In this document: positions 9,841 through 17,722 of the stretch, in pieces
Position numbering within the stretch: position 1 is the stretch's first letter
How the letters are laid out: every line of letters begins with the position of its first letter
From: Paludibacteraceae bacterium
GTDB lineage: Bacteria > Bacteroidota > Bacteroidia > Bacteroidales > Paludibacteraceae
Direction: 5' to 3'
DNA: 34,860 bases
Assembly: GCA_024405855.1 (NCBI GenBank)
Contig: JAKSNZ010000015.1
Location: 1 to 34,860, forward strand
The notes under the pieces: model-generated
Database searches by the model: none
What the model was told of the DNA's origin: nothing
Seen by the model: the letters and a program-made list of their open reading frames with translations, nothing else
Program-made: the position numbers and the translations under genes

Positions 9841-10332
9841 TTAGAATTTGTAACGTACACCTAAGGCAATAGCACCTGCGTAAAGACCTGCAATATTAAA
9901 GCCTACTCCACCACCATTAAATCCAAAATATGGACCAACCATAGGACGCCAATCTACAGATAACTGTAACGGGAACCAAAAGTTATACTCAACACCTATG
10001 CGACCTGCAGCACCTACTGACATTGCACCATCGCCTGTCCAGTACCAACCAAGTCCGGCACCAACACCTGCATACCAATTCCACTCACCTTTCTTATCCC
10101 AAGGAATGGTTACACCTCCTGGGTTAATCCAATCGTATGTACATGCTGCTTCAACACCTGCAAAGCCAGGAACACCGGCATCTAAGTTAATCATATTTGA
10201 TGCTCCCAATGAATGTTGGTAAGAAGCCTCAACACCATAACCAAGCCTAAGACCAACCGCACGTGGTTGTGCAAAAGCGGCAACTGTTGACATAAGCAGC
10301 ATTGCTGCAACTAAAAGTAAATTCTTTTTCAT
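9841..10332 (-). CDS. Small outer membrane beta-barrel protein
   Basis: Protein of 163 residues with a clear signal peptide (MKKNLLLVAAMLLMSTVAAF, cleavage near AFAQ). The mature part is Gly- and aromatic-rich with alternating hydrophobic strands (LRLGYGVEASYQHSL, WYAGVGAGLGWYW, YAGAIALGVRYKF), ending in the Phe expected of outer membrane proteins. The size fits an eight-stranded barrel of the OmpA/OmpW/OmpX fold class; no precise family was recognised. The ATG is only 26 bases beyond the 3' end of tRNA-Leu. No promoter box was found in that gap, so it is probably transcribed together with the tRNA. A hairpin with a T run follows the gene. Confidence 0.7.
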   Translation of the reverse strand: MKKNLLLVAAMLLMSTVAAFAQPRAVGLRLGYGVEASYQHSLGASNMINLDAGVPGFAGVEAACTYDWINPGGVTIPWDKKGEWNWYAGVGAGLGWYWTGDGAMSVGAAGRIGVEYNFWFPLQLSVDWRPMVGPYFGFNGGGVGFNIAGLYAGAIALGVRYKF

Positions 10333-10358
10333 AATCTAAAAAAATAAAATTAATATCG

Positions 10359-10442
10359 TGCCCAGGACCGGGATCGAACCGGTATGGAAGTGAATCCACT
10401 GGTGTTTGAGACCAGCGCGTCTACCAATTCCGCCACCTGGGC
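10359..10442 (-). tRNA. tRNA-Leu (anticodon CAA)
   Basis: An 84-base class II tRNA. The acceptor strands GCCCAGG and CCTGGGC pair fully and the discriminator base is A. The anticodon stem CTGGT/ACCAG encloses the loop CTCAAAC, giving anticodon CAA (reads UUG). There is a long variable arm (TGGATTCACTTCCA) and the T loop TTCGATC. CCA is not encoded. It stands alone between rmuC and a small outer membrane protein gene. Confidence 0.95.
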
Positions 10443-10470
10443 AATGTTGTGATTTTTTCAATAGCGACGG

Positions 10471-10478
10471 CAAAGGTA
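10471..10478 (-). promoter_or_regulatory. Putative -7 promoter box for tRNA-Leu and the small outer membrane protein
   Basis: TACCTTTG on the minus strand fits TAnnTTTG, and the tRNA begins 28 bases further on. No TTTG is present at the usual -33 distance; instead the region is filled by an AT-rich palindrome that ends at the rmuC stop codon. Confidence 0.5.
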
Positions 10479-10495
10479 ATAAAAATTTTTATTAC
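10476..10495. repeat. Perfect 20-bp AT-rich palindrome at the end of rmuC
   Basis: GTAATAAAAATTTTTATTAC is self-complementary over its full 20 bases. It touches the last base of the rmuC stop codon and overlaps the upstream part of the tRNA-Leu -7 box. It could end rmuC transcripts, bind a dimeric regulator, or be a chance result of AT-rich sequence. Confidence 0.5.
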
Positions 10496-11823
10496 TACCT
10501 CTTTTCTTTGTCATTATTTCCATCAATTTGTAAAAAATCCGCTTCTGCGGCAGGCAAAGGGTGCTTCTTACTCTGCTGTGCACCTAACTTTACAAGTTTT
10601 TTTGCTGAAGTAAGTATGCTTTGCCCTTCTGTTGCCTTTTTCTTTACATCTACATACACCTCAGAAGCCTTTTGTAAATGTTTTCCTAAATTATCATACA
10701 TTTCCAAAAACATACCTACCCTGTCAATAAGTTCATCGGCAAGTTCATATACCTGCTGGTGATTGGCGTTCTGGGTTATCTGTATCCATGCAAGCTGCAC
10801 CACTTTCAGGGCGGCAAACAGATTCTGCTCCCCCACTATAAACACACCCTGATTTATGGCTTCACGCCAAAGTGAAGGTTCGTTGTCAAGTGCAAGTTGA
10901 AGGGCTCCATTAGCAGGCATAAACATCATAACATAGTTCAAACTCTGTTTTGGAGGCTTTATATATGATGAATAGTCTTTTTTTGCAAGTTCCTTAACAT
11001 GGTCTTTTACACTGCGAATATGCTGTGCAAGATAAAGTTGCTTATCCCCTTCAGAAGCGGCGTTGCAATACTCAACGTATGCTGCAAGTGAAACCTTGGC
11101 ATCAATAATAAGTTCACGCGTTTCATCAAGATGCAGTATGACATCAGGTTGCATTCTACTGCCCGATTCAGGCGTAACCACATTACCTTTGGCATCTCTG
11201 ATAACCTCCTGCTTATCATAATGCAGTCCCTCCTCCATTCCTTGAGCCTTCAACAGCATTTCAAGTTGTGTCTCACCCCAATTACCTTGTGTCTTATTTT
11301 CAGTGGTAAGGGCTTTTGAAAGACGGTCTGCACTCTGACTTACCATCAAAACCTTCTCCACTAGTGTGTCAATATTTGACTTAATGCTTGTTCTTGTACC
11401 CTCCTGCTCCTTGGTATTGTCAGCCATTGAGCGTTGGCTCTCCTCCACCACCTTACGCATCTCCTCAAGTTTCTCTTTAAGAGGATTGACTATTGATGAC
11501 ATGTTTATGTCATTGTTTTTAGAGAGTTCCTCCTCACGTTTTTTTAACAACTCTTCAGTAACCTTAGAGAACTTTGCCTCCAAAGCCTCAAGTTGTTGAG
11601 CCCTTGACTCCTTTGCCTGAGCCTCCATTTGTGAGCGGATTACATCAATGCTCTGTTGAGCCGTTTTCAGTGCTTCCAACTCCTTTTCAGCCTTAATTTT
11701 GGCTTCAACATTCATAGCCAAAGCCGATTCAGTCTTACGCAACTTCAGTAGCAACAACACAGCCGCTGCCAAACATACAACCAACAGACAAATTAATGCA
11801 ATCTCCATATTATTTATTACCAT
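10495..11823 (-). CDS. rmuC: RmuC family protein
   Basis: Protein of 442 residues with an N-terminal membrane helix (MEIALICLLVVCLAAAVLLL) and a long coiled coil rich in Glu, Lys and Gln (about residues 35-170). The C-terminal RmuC domain has a nuclease-like fold. Diagnostic motifs are TQGNWGETQLEMLL, RMQPDVILHLDETRELIIDA, YVMMFMPANGALQLAL and ENLFAALKVVQLAW. RmuC limits recombination between inverted repeats in E. coli and is thought to act on DNA. The frame can start at 11823 (overlapping the upstream gene by 7 bases, ATGGTAA) or at the ATG at 11808, which places the membrane helix at the very N-terminus; neither has a clear ribosome binding site. It is the last gene of the kinase-porin-RmuC unit. 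Confidence 0.85.
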   Translation of the reverse strand: MVINNMEIALICLLVVCLAAAVLLLLKLRKTESALAMNVEAKIKAEKELEALKTAQQSIDVIRSQMEAQAKESRAQQLEALEAKFSKVTEELLKKREEELSKNNDINMSSIVNPLKEKLEEMRKVVEESQRSMADNTKEQEGTRTSIKSNIDTLVEKVLMVSQSADRLSKALTTENKTQGNWGETQLEMLLKAQGMEEGLHYDKQEVIRDAKGNVVTPESGSRMQPDVILHLDETRELIIDAKVSLAAYVEYCNAASEGDKQLYLAQHIRSVKDHVKELAKKDYSSYIKPPKQSLNYVMMFMPANGALQLALDNEPSLWREAINQGVFIVGEQNLFAALKVVQLAWIQITQNANHQQVYELADELIDRVGMFLEMYDNLGKHLQKASEVYVDVKKKATEGQSILTSAKKLVKLGAQQSKKHPLPAAEADFLQIDGNNDKEKR

Positions 11824-13166
11824 TCATACTGGAACATTGCAAGCACACGATGATTCCCCACCCAGTGCAAATCAGTGGTTGCAAGACCATAATTATTGAC
11901 ATTTTTACCATATTGGGCGGCAGTGTAATGATACTCAACACCAAAAAGGAAATTACCTAATTTAACCTTGAATGACGGAATTATTCTCCATGCTGCCATC
12001 AGTCCGGGGTCACAGAATGGATTGACAAAAAAATGCTTTGGGTCTGTATCAACCATAGAGGTGGTTGTACCAAAATTCTTAAAATAGCCTCCAAAAACTG
12101 AGCCAATATACTTTTTACCATATTGAATATAACCCCAAGTGGCACTGCTCTGCATAGGCGTATATTCCCAACTTCCGTCAGGGTTCATTTTTGAAACTCC
12201 ATATCCGCTCATAAGGTTAATCTGCTCCCCTGCCTGTCCGTATGCGGTTTTTGCACTTAAAACCAAATCCTTATACTTGTATTCAAGGAACAGATATGGG
12301 CAGAATGTTGTTATTCTGTCATTTACAAGAACTTCAACCCCATTTGCATCAAGTCCTGACTTTCTTGGCTTTATGCTGGTTACATTAACACCTGCTCTTG
12401 CCGTAACCCCTTTATTAAAGTATGTAAATGCCACAAATGCCTCTGGCGTAAGTGCATATTTCTGATAGTTCCACGATGGTCCGTTTGGTCCTGTTGAGGC
12501 GTATTGGAATTGAGCAATCAATGAACCCGTTATTGTAAATTTCCTGTTAAGTGTGGCATCCATTGTAATTTGAGGAGCACGGTTTGCCACATCAAACGGA
12601 GAACCTGTTTCAAAACTCATGATATCAGCGTATCCTATGGAAATAGGATGCCAATACTGTCCCATAAGCAAACTTACTTCAGCCGTCTTATCCTTATACA
12701 TTTTCAAGTCCTTCCAAGTCATAGTAAAGCAAGCGTGCCTTAATCTTAATGCCACCGCCGCCGTTGCCGCTATTGAAAAAGCAAAATCACACTCAATTCT
12801 TGCTGTAAAATATGTATGCTTATATTTGTAGTCAAACATGTTGACACCAACCCTTGTTGTAATGTTAAGGTATCTGAACTCAGGAGTAGCATTCAAGTCC
12901 TGACCATACTGATTAAGCAAAACATCTTTTGGCACAAAATAATAGAGACCCTCATTGGCGGCATATCCTTGACGGGAATCGTATGTAAGGTAGTTCCTGA
13001 CAAAACCATAGAACTTAAAATGTGTATTCCATTCCTGTTTTATCTTCTCTTTCTTTTCCGCCTTTACAGCAGCCTTAATGCTGTCAATGTTAACATCAGT
13101 TTCTAAGGCGGATACACCCATGACTACACACAAAAAAAACAATATTAAAGATAATTTTTTTATCAT
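11817..13166 (-). CDS. Porin-like outer membrane protein
   Basis: Secreted protein of 449 residues with a signal peptide ending near GVSAL. A short charged helical stretch (about residues 28-45, KAAVKAEKKEKIKQEW) comes next, and the rest is a beta-rich region that begins FKFYGFVRNYLTYDSRQG and ends YQYEW-like (FQYEW) in an aromatic residue. The layout, with a charged helix before FYGFVR and alternating aromatic strands, resembles Bacteroidota porin-like proteins of the DcaP type, although that family name is tentative. It starts 10 bases after the kinase gene and overlaps rmuC by 7 bases if rmuC uses its first ATG, so all three are likely one transcript. The substrate is unknown. Confidence 0.65.
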   Translation of the reverse strand: MIKKLSLILFFLCVVMGVSALETDVNIDSIKAAVKAEKKEKIKQEWNTHFKFYGFVRNYLTYDSRQGYAANEGLYYFVPKDVLLNQYGQDLNATPEFRYLNITTRVGVNMFDYKYKHTYFTARIECDFAFSIAATAAVALRLRHACFTMTWKDLKMYKDKTAEVSLLMGQYWHPISIGYADIMSFETGSPFDVANRAPQITMDATLNRKFTITGSLIAQFQYASTGPNGPSWNYQKYALTPEAFVAFTYFNKGVTARAGVNVTSIKPRKSGLDANGVEVLVNDRITTFCPYLFLEYKYKDLVLSAKTAYGQAGEQINLMSGYGVSKMNPDGSWEYTPMQSSATWGYIQYGKKYIGSVFGGYFKNFGTTTSMVDTDPKHFFVNPFCDPGLMAAWRIIPSFKVKLGNFLFGVEYHYTAAQYGKNVNNYGLATTDLHWVGNHRVLAMFQYEW

Positions 13167-13176
13167 TTGCCTAAAA

Positions 13177-14103
13177 CTAAATTCTTACACGCAATGCACC
13201 TTTCAGTATCTCAATGTCATACGGAGCGGAGCCTATCAACTCTCCGTCAATTTCACAAATTGTTTCAACGGGTGCCTCCATACGTAACTTTGATGTACGG
13301 AAATATATCATGTGTGGGTTTTTATACTCTTTAATTGTACCAGCATAAAGACGCTTGACGTTCTCAATTACAGCAAATTTACTTACATCTCCAAACACCG
13401 ATACGTCAAACAGTCCGTCATCAATCACAGCATCGGGGGTTTGAAGCATTGCACCTCCTGTATACCTGCCATTACCCACACTTACTGACAAGGTATGTTC
13501 AGTAAACTCTCCGTTATCATGCTTAAAAGTGTAGTCTATCTTCTTTGTTTTGAAGAGGCACTTGAGCAAACTGCCAAGATACGCAGTCTTGCTTCCACGC
13601 TGCTTTGATGTCATATTTTTAGTGGCTTGTATAATTTGTGCATCATAGCCAAAACCAGCCGCATTCATAAAATACTTACGCCTATGCTCTCCATTCTGAT
13701 AATAGTGAATCAAACCCACGTCCTGAGTTCTTATTTTGCCAAAAAGCACACCCCTCAACGCCTCATTCAAATCCTTGCTTTGACCATAACTGCGTACCCA
13801 ATCATTTCCTGTTCCAAACGATATGGCACTAAGTAGCAGCTCATCATAATCCACAAAATTCTGCATCATCATGCCGTTAACTATCTCACTTATAGTGCCG
13901 TCGCCGCCTATTGCCACAAAATGCCGATACCCCTCCTTTATCAAATCCTGAACCTTGCGGGTTGCATCACCCTCAGATTTTGTCTTATAGTAATCAAAAT
14001 CGCAACTGTTTTTATCAAGCGTAACAACCACATTCTCCCAAACAGACTCTTTGTAGCCACCTGCCTTTGGGTTTATTATGAACATTAAAGTGTCTTTTTT
14101 CAT
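13177..14103 (-). CDS. Diacylglycerol/lipid kinase family protein (YegS/DgkB-like)
   Basis: Protein of 308 residues with the DAGK catalytic domain. FIINPKAGG (about residues 8-16) forms the first nucleotide-binding loop and GGDGTISEIVNG (residues 66-77) is the diagnostic GGDGT motif. SFGTGNDWVRS supplies the conserved GTGND. The second domain includes VGNGRYTGGAMLQTPDAVID and the C-terminal CEIDGE. Such enzymes phosphorylate lipid hydroxyl groups (diacylglycerol, sphingosine-like bases) using ATP at the inner face of the membrane. A Bacteroidota role in sphingolipid or ceramide metabolism is possible but only inferred. It leads a tight unit with the porin-like gene and rmuC. A TAAATTTG box lies 22 bases upstream of the ATG, but its nearest TTTG is only 12 bases away, too close for a normal -33 element. 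Confidence 0.85.
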   Translation of the reverse strand: MKKDTLMFIINPKAGGYKESVWENVVVTLDKNSCDFDYYKTKSEGDATRKVQDLIKEGYRHFVAIGGDGTISEIVNGMMMQNFVDYDELLLSAISFGTGNDWVRSYGQSKDLNEALRGVLFGKIRTQDVGLIHYYQNGEHRRKYFMNAAGFGYDAQIIQATKNMTSKQRGSKTAYLGSLLKCLFKTKKIDYTFKHDNGEFTEHTLSVSVGNGRYTGGAMLQTPDAVIDDGLFDVSVFGDVSKFAVIENVKRLYAGTIKEYKNPHMIYFRTSKLRMEAPVETICEIDGELIGSAPYDIEILKGALRVRI

Positions 14104-14181
14104 AGTTTCATATTCTTTGAAACTACAAATTTAATAAATTAGAATCAAATAACTCTAATTATTATGATTTTTTAACTGTTA

Positions 14182-16188
14182 TTAAAAGGTTGCCCCTAAA
14201 ATTATGCGGAAGTTTGTTCCCGGCATAGGGTAGCCACGCACAACCTCATACTGCTGATTACAGATATTATTCACCTGCACAGATGTATGCAGTTTCCAAG
14301 TTTTGAAAGGGTGAGTGTATGAAACAGCCACATCATGCGTTTGCCAAGGCTCTACATAATTTATAGGAATGTTTGCAGATGATGTGTATCTTTCTCCTGT
14401 ATATATAAAACTGTAGTTCAATGACAAAGTCTTGTATGCTATGTTCAGAATAGCAGAACCGCTGTGCCAAGGGGTATATGGCAATTGTCCGCCGTAATAA
14501 GGGCTTGATTTGTCAAAACTTTGGTCTGCCGCCACCTGATATGAATAGGCAAGCCTGACTCCAAGATTCCAATATTTACACCACTGCAATCCCATATCAA
14601 CCGATACGTCAACTCCTGTAATGCTCACCTTTCCATAATTCTTCATTTGCCAGCGGAACGGATTTGCGGCAGGAATAGCCACAATCTTGTCTTTTACACT
14701 ATTATGATAACCGTCAATTTGCACCGCAAAGTTATTGAATATGTCCGCTGGTTTTGAGTATTGATAAGAAAGACCTACGTCATATTGGTCAACATATTCA
14801 GGTTTCAGGGCGGTGCTTCCTACTGTGGCATAGTACAAATCATTGAATGTAGGCATACGGAACGCCCTTTTATAAAACGCCCTAATGTCAAACGCCACTT
14901 TTGCCACAGGTCTTACAGTTAGCATTGCTGTTGGGGTGAACACATTGTATGGGGTTGTTGACGCTCCCCTCTTAACTTTATCCTGCACAAAATTTCCAAG
15001 TACGCTTGCCTGAAACTTTACATTCGGGTGTTTGAATGAGGTTGCTATAGCCACCAATTCTGTATATCGGGAGGGATATGCAAAGTTCTTTATGTCAGAG
15101 TTCAGATAATTGTATTGAAAATCAGCGGCAAGCGATACGTCCCACCACCAAAATATCCTATAATTCAATGCCCCCGATACGTATGCCTCCTGCTGACGGT
15201 ACTTGTTATCCACCTGAAAGTGAGTGGAGTCCGGGTCAAGGTATCGGGTGTAGTCGTAGGCATATTTTGCCTTTGCCTGAAAGCCTAATTTGCCGTCAAT
15301 GTATGTTTGCTTGTATGAAGCCTGAGCAAAAAAATTGTCATCCCATTGGCGTTGGGAGTGGGAGAAAACGTTACGGGCTATGTAGCCTGGCAAGCCCCTG
15401 TCTGAATAGTAATTATATACCTTTGCATTCCACTCTCCGTTTTTTACTGAACCAAAGAGTGCCGCTTCTGTTCTAACTGCTTGAATATCTGCATTCTGTC
15501 TTATGGCGGTGGTATCATACAAGGTTGTTCCGTCAGGAGCGGTCTTCTTGTAACGGAATTTATATTTGCCGTTTGAGTAGGTGTATTCAGCACTAAGTGT
15601 AAGTATTACAGACTTCCCCAATTTTTGACTGTAGGTAATACTTGGATTTGCAAGACCAAAACTGCCTGCCTTCATCTTTACATCAACAGTGTAGCCTTTG
15701 CCATTACTAAATGAAGGCTTTTTAGTTGTTATGTATATGGTTCCTGCCGCCCCGTAGTCTTTTGCACATTGCAGTCCGTCTGCTTTTTGTCCATTATAAA
15801 GGTCTATTGCCTCTATGTTGTCAAGTGAGAACCGTCCTAAATCCACTTGTCCGTTTTGTGCGTTGCCAAGTTGAATGCCGTCATAGAACACGCCCATCTG
15901 GTTAGTTCCCATAGAGCGGACATTAATTGTCTTTATGCCACCTACGCCACCATAATCCTTAATCTGTACCCCGGAGAAAAACCTTATGGCGTCAGCCACA
16001 CTCTGACAGCCAAGGCTTTCTATTACCGTTGAATCCATACGCTGGAACGGCACAATATCCCTGCGTATTCTCTTTGGTGAGAAGCACACCTCCTGCAGTT
16101 CATACACCTTAGTGGTGTCTATCTCCGCACTCCACAATGTCAGTGTGGAAATAAAGAGAAACAGTAATATGTAGATTTTAGGGTACAT
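14182..16188 (-). CDS. btuB: BtuB-like TonB-dependent corrinoid receptor
   Basis: Outer membrane receptor of 668 residues. It has a signal peptide (residues 1-20), then a plug domain of about residues 30-155 with GVQIKDYGGVGGIKTINVRS, NQMGVFYDGIQLGNAQNG and DYGAAGTIYITTKKPSF. A beta-barrel follows and ends in ILGATF with the expected terminal Phe. It has no SusC-type N-terminal regulatory domain. The assignment to cobalamin uptake comes mainly from context: it lies 38 bases behind a BtuG-like lipoprotein whose leader contains a cobalamin riboswitch. The protein would pass corrinoids across the outer membrane using TonB energy. No inner-membrane BtuCDF genes are visible in this window. The 38-base spacer before it is built of GGACAGT-type heptamers. 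Confidence 0.8.
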   Translation of the reverse strand: MYPKIYILLFLFISTLTLWSAEIDTTKVYELQEVCFSPKRIRRDIVPFQRMDSTVIESLGCQSVADAIRFFSGVQIKDYGGVGGIKTINVRSMGTNQMGVFYDGIQLGNAQNGQVDLGRFSLDNIEAIDLYNGQKADGLQCAKDYGAAGTIYITTKKPSFSNGKGYTVDVKMKAGSFGLANPSITYSQKLGKSVILTLSAEYTYSNGKYKFRYKKTAPDGTTLYDTTAIRQNADIQAVRTEAALFGSVKNGEWNAKVYNYYSDRGLPGYIARNVFSHSQRQWDDNFFAQASYKQTYIDGKLGFQAKAKYAYDYTRYLDPDSTHFQVDNKYRQQEAYVSGALNYRIFWWWDVSLAADFQYNYLNSDIKNFAYPSRYTELVAIATSFKHPNVKFQASVLGNFVQDKVKRGASTTPYNVFTPTAMLTVRPVAKVAFDIRAFYKRAFRMPTFNDLYYATVGSTALKPEYVDQYDVGLSYQYSKPADIFNNFAVQIDGYHNSVKDKIVAIPAANPFRWQMKNYGKVSITGVDVSVDMGLQWCKYWNLGVRLAYSYQVAADQSFDKSSPYYGGQLPYTPWHSGSAILNIAYKTLSLNYSFIYTGERYTSSANIPINYVEPWQTHDVAVSYTHPFKTWKLHTSVQVNNICNQQYEVVRGYPMPGTNFRIILGATF

Positions 16189-16197
16189 TATTATTTT

Positions 16198-16227
16198 AGT
16201 GGACAGTGGACAGTTGACAGTGTCAAC
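16198..16227 (+). repeat. Heptanucleotide repeat in the btuG-btuB spacer
   Basis: AGT is followed by GGACAGT, GGACAGT and TGACAGT in tandem, then GTCAAC. The last part also forms an inverted repeat (GTTGAC-AGT-GTCAAC). The repeat ends on the first base of the btuG stop codon. Related copies of the core AGTGGAC(AG)T occur just beyond two other gene ends in this window, at 17710-17719 and 20869-20882. Confidence 0.8.
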
Positions 16228-17300
16228 TATTTAAACGCGATAGCGTACGGTATATCTCCTGCGGTTTTTGTCCACTGCTTTTTGCCTTCTGAGCTGTAAC
16301 AGGTAACGGTGCCTGGGGTCACATAGTCTGCCGCATCACAGATATAGAAATTACCGTTTCTATTATCAATGGCAATGTTACTTGGGTTCTGCATTCCGCT
16401 TTCAGTTCCGTCTGTTATAGGAGAACCACCTAAAGCGTACGTAGCCAAATCTATGGTGTAAAACTTGTATGTAGTGTTCCAAGACTCATCATACTCTTGT
16501 GTAAAGCAGTAGCATTTGCCGTTATAAACATCCATTCCCAATACAGGAATATCAAAACTCTTGACCACTGTTTCTGACACAGGGTCAAAGACAACTAAAC
16601 GCCCTGGCACATCATAATAATTACCAAAAGAGTTAATCAGCAGTTTGCCATCATCTGTGGGGCGAACTTTTGACATATTTAGGGCAACATCTATCTGTTT
16701 GTTCTCTGTAAAAGTATTCATATCAATTACAGATAGTTTATTGCTGTATCCGTGGTCATAATCACCCATATTTGCAACATACATATTTGTACCCACAAAC
16801 GCCATCTCTTCAGGGCAGACACCAACCGTACACTTGCGGGTAACGGTAAGGCTTGTAGTGTCTATTTCAGACACATAGCCGTTATTAAAGCCATTGTAAG
16901 AGGTTACATACACCTTGCCGTTGTAGAAATTAACGTATCGGCAACTGTTTACTGTTATTGAAGCCAAATGTTTGGCGGTAGAGGCGTCTGCCACCTCCAC
17001 TAAATTGGAACCGTTAACAGTAATGTACAACTTGCCTCCGTAAACCTTGACATCATTGCCTGTATCACCAAGCCCAAGGGTTACTGACGGGTCAAAAACA
17101 TTGTTCTTGTAGGTGCCGCTAACATAGTCAAAGCAGTCAAGCGATGCCTTGTTTGTTCCCATAGCACCTTGATTAAGAACATAAAAGCCTGTTGTAAGAA
17201 CAGTATCTTTAGAATTTGTAGGCTCGTCTTTTTTACACGATGCCAAACTAAGCACAGTTAGTGCCAAAAACGCAAAAATAGAAAGTCTGTTTGCTTTCAT
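16227..17300 (-). CDS. btuG: BtuG-like surface cobalamin-binding lipoprotein (YncE-like beta-propeller)
   Basis: Lipoprotein of 357 residues with lipobox LASC near Cys22. The mature protein is a chain of beta-propeller-like blades with motifs such as GFYVLNQGAMGTNKASLD, VKVYGGKLYITVNGSNLVEV, GKVYVTSYNGFNNGYVSEID and NIAIDNRNGNFYICDA. In Bacteroides, BtuG proteins of this kind sit on the cell surface, bind cobalamin with extremely high affinity and hand it to BtuB. The identification rests on this fold, the adjacent BtuB-like receptor and the cobalamin riboswitch just upstream. The leader between the riboswitch and the ATG holds a small hairpin (GTCCC/GGGAC, 17338-17355) that may belong to the expression platform. 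Confidence 0.8.
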   Translation of the reverse strand: MKANRLSIFAFLALTVLSLASCKKDEPTNSKDTVLTTGFYVLNQGAMGTNKASLDCFDYVSGTYKNNVFDPSVTLGLGDTGNDVKVYGGKLYITVNGSNLVEVADASTAKHLASITVNSCRYVNFYNGKVYVTSYNGFNNGYVSEIDTTSLTVTRKCTVGVCPEEMAFVGTNMYVANMGDYDHGYSNKLSVIDMNTFTENKQIDVALNMSKVRPTDDGKLLINSFGNYYDVPGRLVVFDPVSETVVKSFDIPVLGMDVYNGKCYCFTQEYDESWNTTYKFYTIDLATYALGGSPITDGTESGMQNPSNIAIDNRNGNFYICDAADYVTPGTVTCYSSEGKKQWTKTAGDIPYAIAFK

Positions 17301-17377
17301 AATGGTAATGAGGATATTCAGGAGCCTCTCTGTCTGTGTCCCATTCCACGGGGACGTTAAACATAATATGTAAGAAT

Positions 17378-17552
17378 TTGGCAGGTTTTCTGACTTGGCT
17401 CATCTCCTTTAGCCTTCCCAAGCCTTACGGCTCAGTGGCAAGTGTGGTAAGGAGATTATTTAACCCAAAACGGGTTGAACCTTACAGCAGCGGGACTGTT
17501 CAGGACTTTCACCTGATTCCCTTTTAATTGCCTGTCCGCATTGGACAAGGCA
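17378..17552 (-). ncRNA. Cobalamin riboswitch controlling btuG-btuB
   Basis: On the minus strand the conserved elements occur in order. GGGAATCAGGTGAAAGTCC lies at 17521-17503, followed by CAGTCCCGCTGCTGTAAGG, GCCACTG (17439-17433) and GGGAAGGCT (17419-17411), then the B12 box AGTCAGAAAACCTGCC (17395-17380). A GTAAGG/CCTTAC stem encloses the hairpin AACCCGTTTTGGGTT. A further hairpin (ATTGCC...GGCAAT, 17552-17525) lies at the 5' side and may be part of P1 or a separate element. The exact ends are approximate. Adenosyl- or other cobalamin binding would reduce btuG-btuB expression. The expression platform is not obvious because Bacteroidota lack a clear Shine-Dalgarno site to hide. Confidence 0.93.
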
Positions 17553-17570
17553 ATCACCAAAATTCTCTGA

Positions 17571-17602
17571 CAAAGATAGTACAAACTGAAAACAAAACCA
17601 AA
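17571..17602 (-). promoter_or_regulatory. Promoter of the btuG-btuB operon
   Basis: TTTG (17602-17599) is separated by 20 bases from TATCTTTG (17578-17571), an excellent fit to the Bacteroidota TTTG-N19-21-TAnnTTTG promoter. Transcription would start about 17565, just before the riboswitch. Confidence 0.8.
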
Positions 17603-17620
17603 AAATGCTCTGCATTTTTT
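17600..17620. repeat. Inverted repeat overlapping the -33 element of the btuG promoter
   Basis: AAAAAATGC and GCATTTTTT are perfect 9-base complements separated by TCT. The left arm covers the -33 TTTG. It could be an operator or a second terminator-like hairpin for the upstream secreted-protein operon. Confidence 0.5.
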
Positions 17621-17645
17621 GAAAAAAAGTACGTTTTGTGAATTG

Positions 17646-17680
17646 AAAAAAGCGGGTCAAGATTTTGAAACCTTGACCCG
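17646..17680 (-). terminator. Intrinsic terminator of the secreted-protein operon
   Basis: On the minus strand CGGGTCAAG pairs perfectly with CTTGACCCG around a 10-base loop and is followed by C and six T. It lies 43 bases after the FISUMP gene stop and before the btuG promoter. Confidence 0.85.
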
Positions 17681-17709
17681 TTTGATTCTAATGAAACGGA
17701 AGGGAACTC

Positions 17710-17719
17710 ACTGTCCACT
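17710..17719 (-). repeat. Copy of the AGTGGACAGT gene-end repeat
   Basis: AGTGGACAGT on the minus strand begins a few bases after the stop codon of the FISUMP protein gene. It matches the tandem heptamer core of the btuG-btuB spacer. Confidence 0.5.
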
Positions 17720-17722
17720 GAT

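Noticed and set aside
14126..14133. Full promoter for the lipid kinase gene
   Set aside because: TAAATTTG fits a -7 box, but the only nearby TTTG is 12 bases upstream, too close. It is noted in the gene entry but not listed as a feature.
15078..15476. Plus-strand open frame of 132 codons inside btuB
   Set aside because: It is antisense to a conserved receptor barrel, and its composition (many Cys, Pro, Ser) is unlike nearby proteins.
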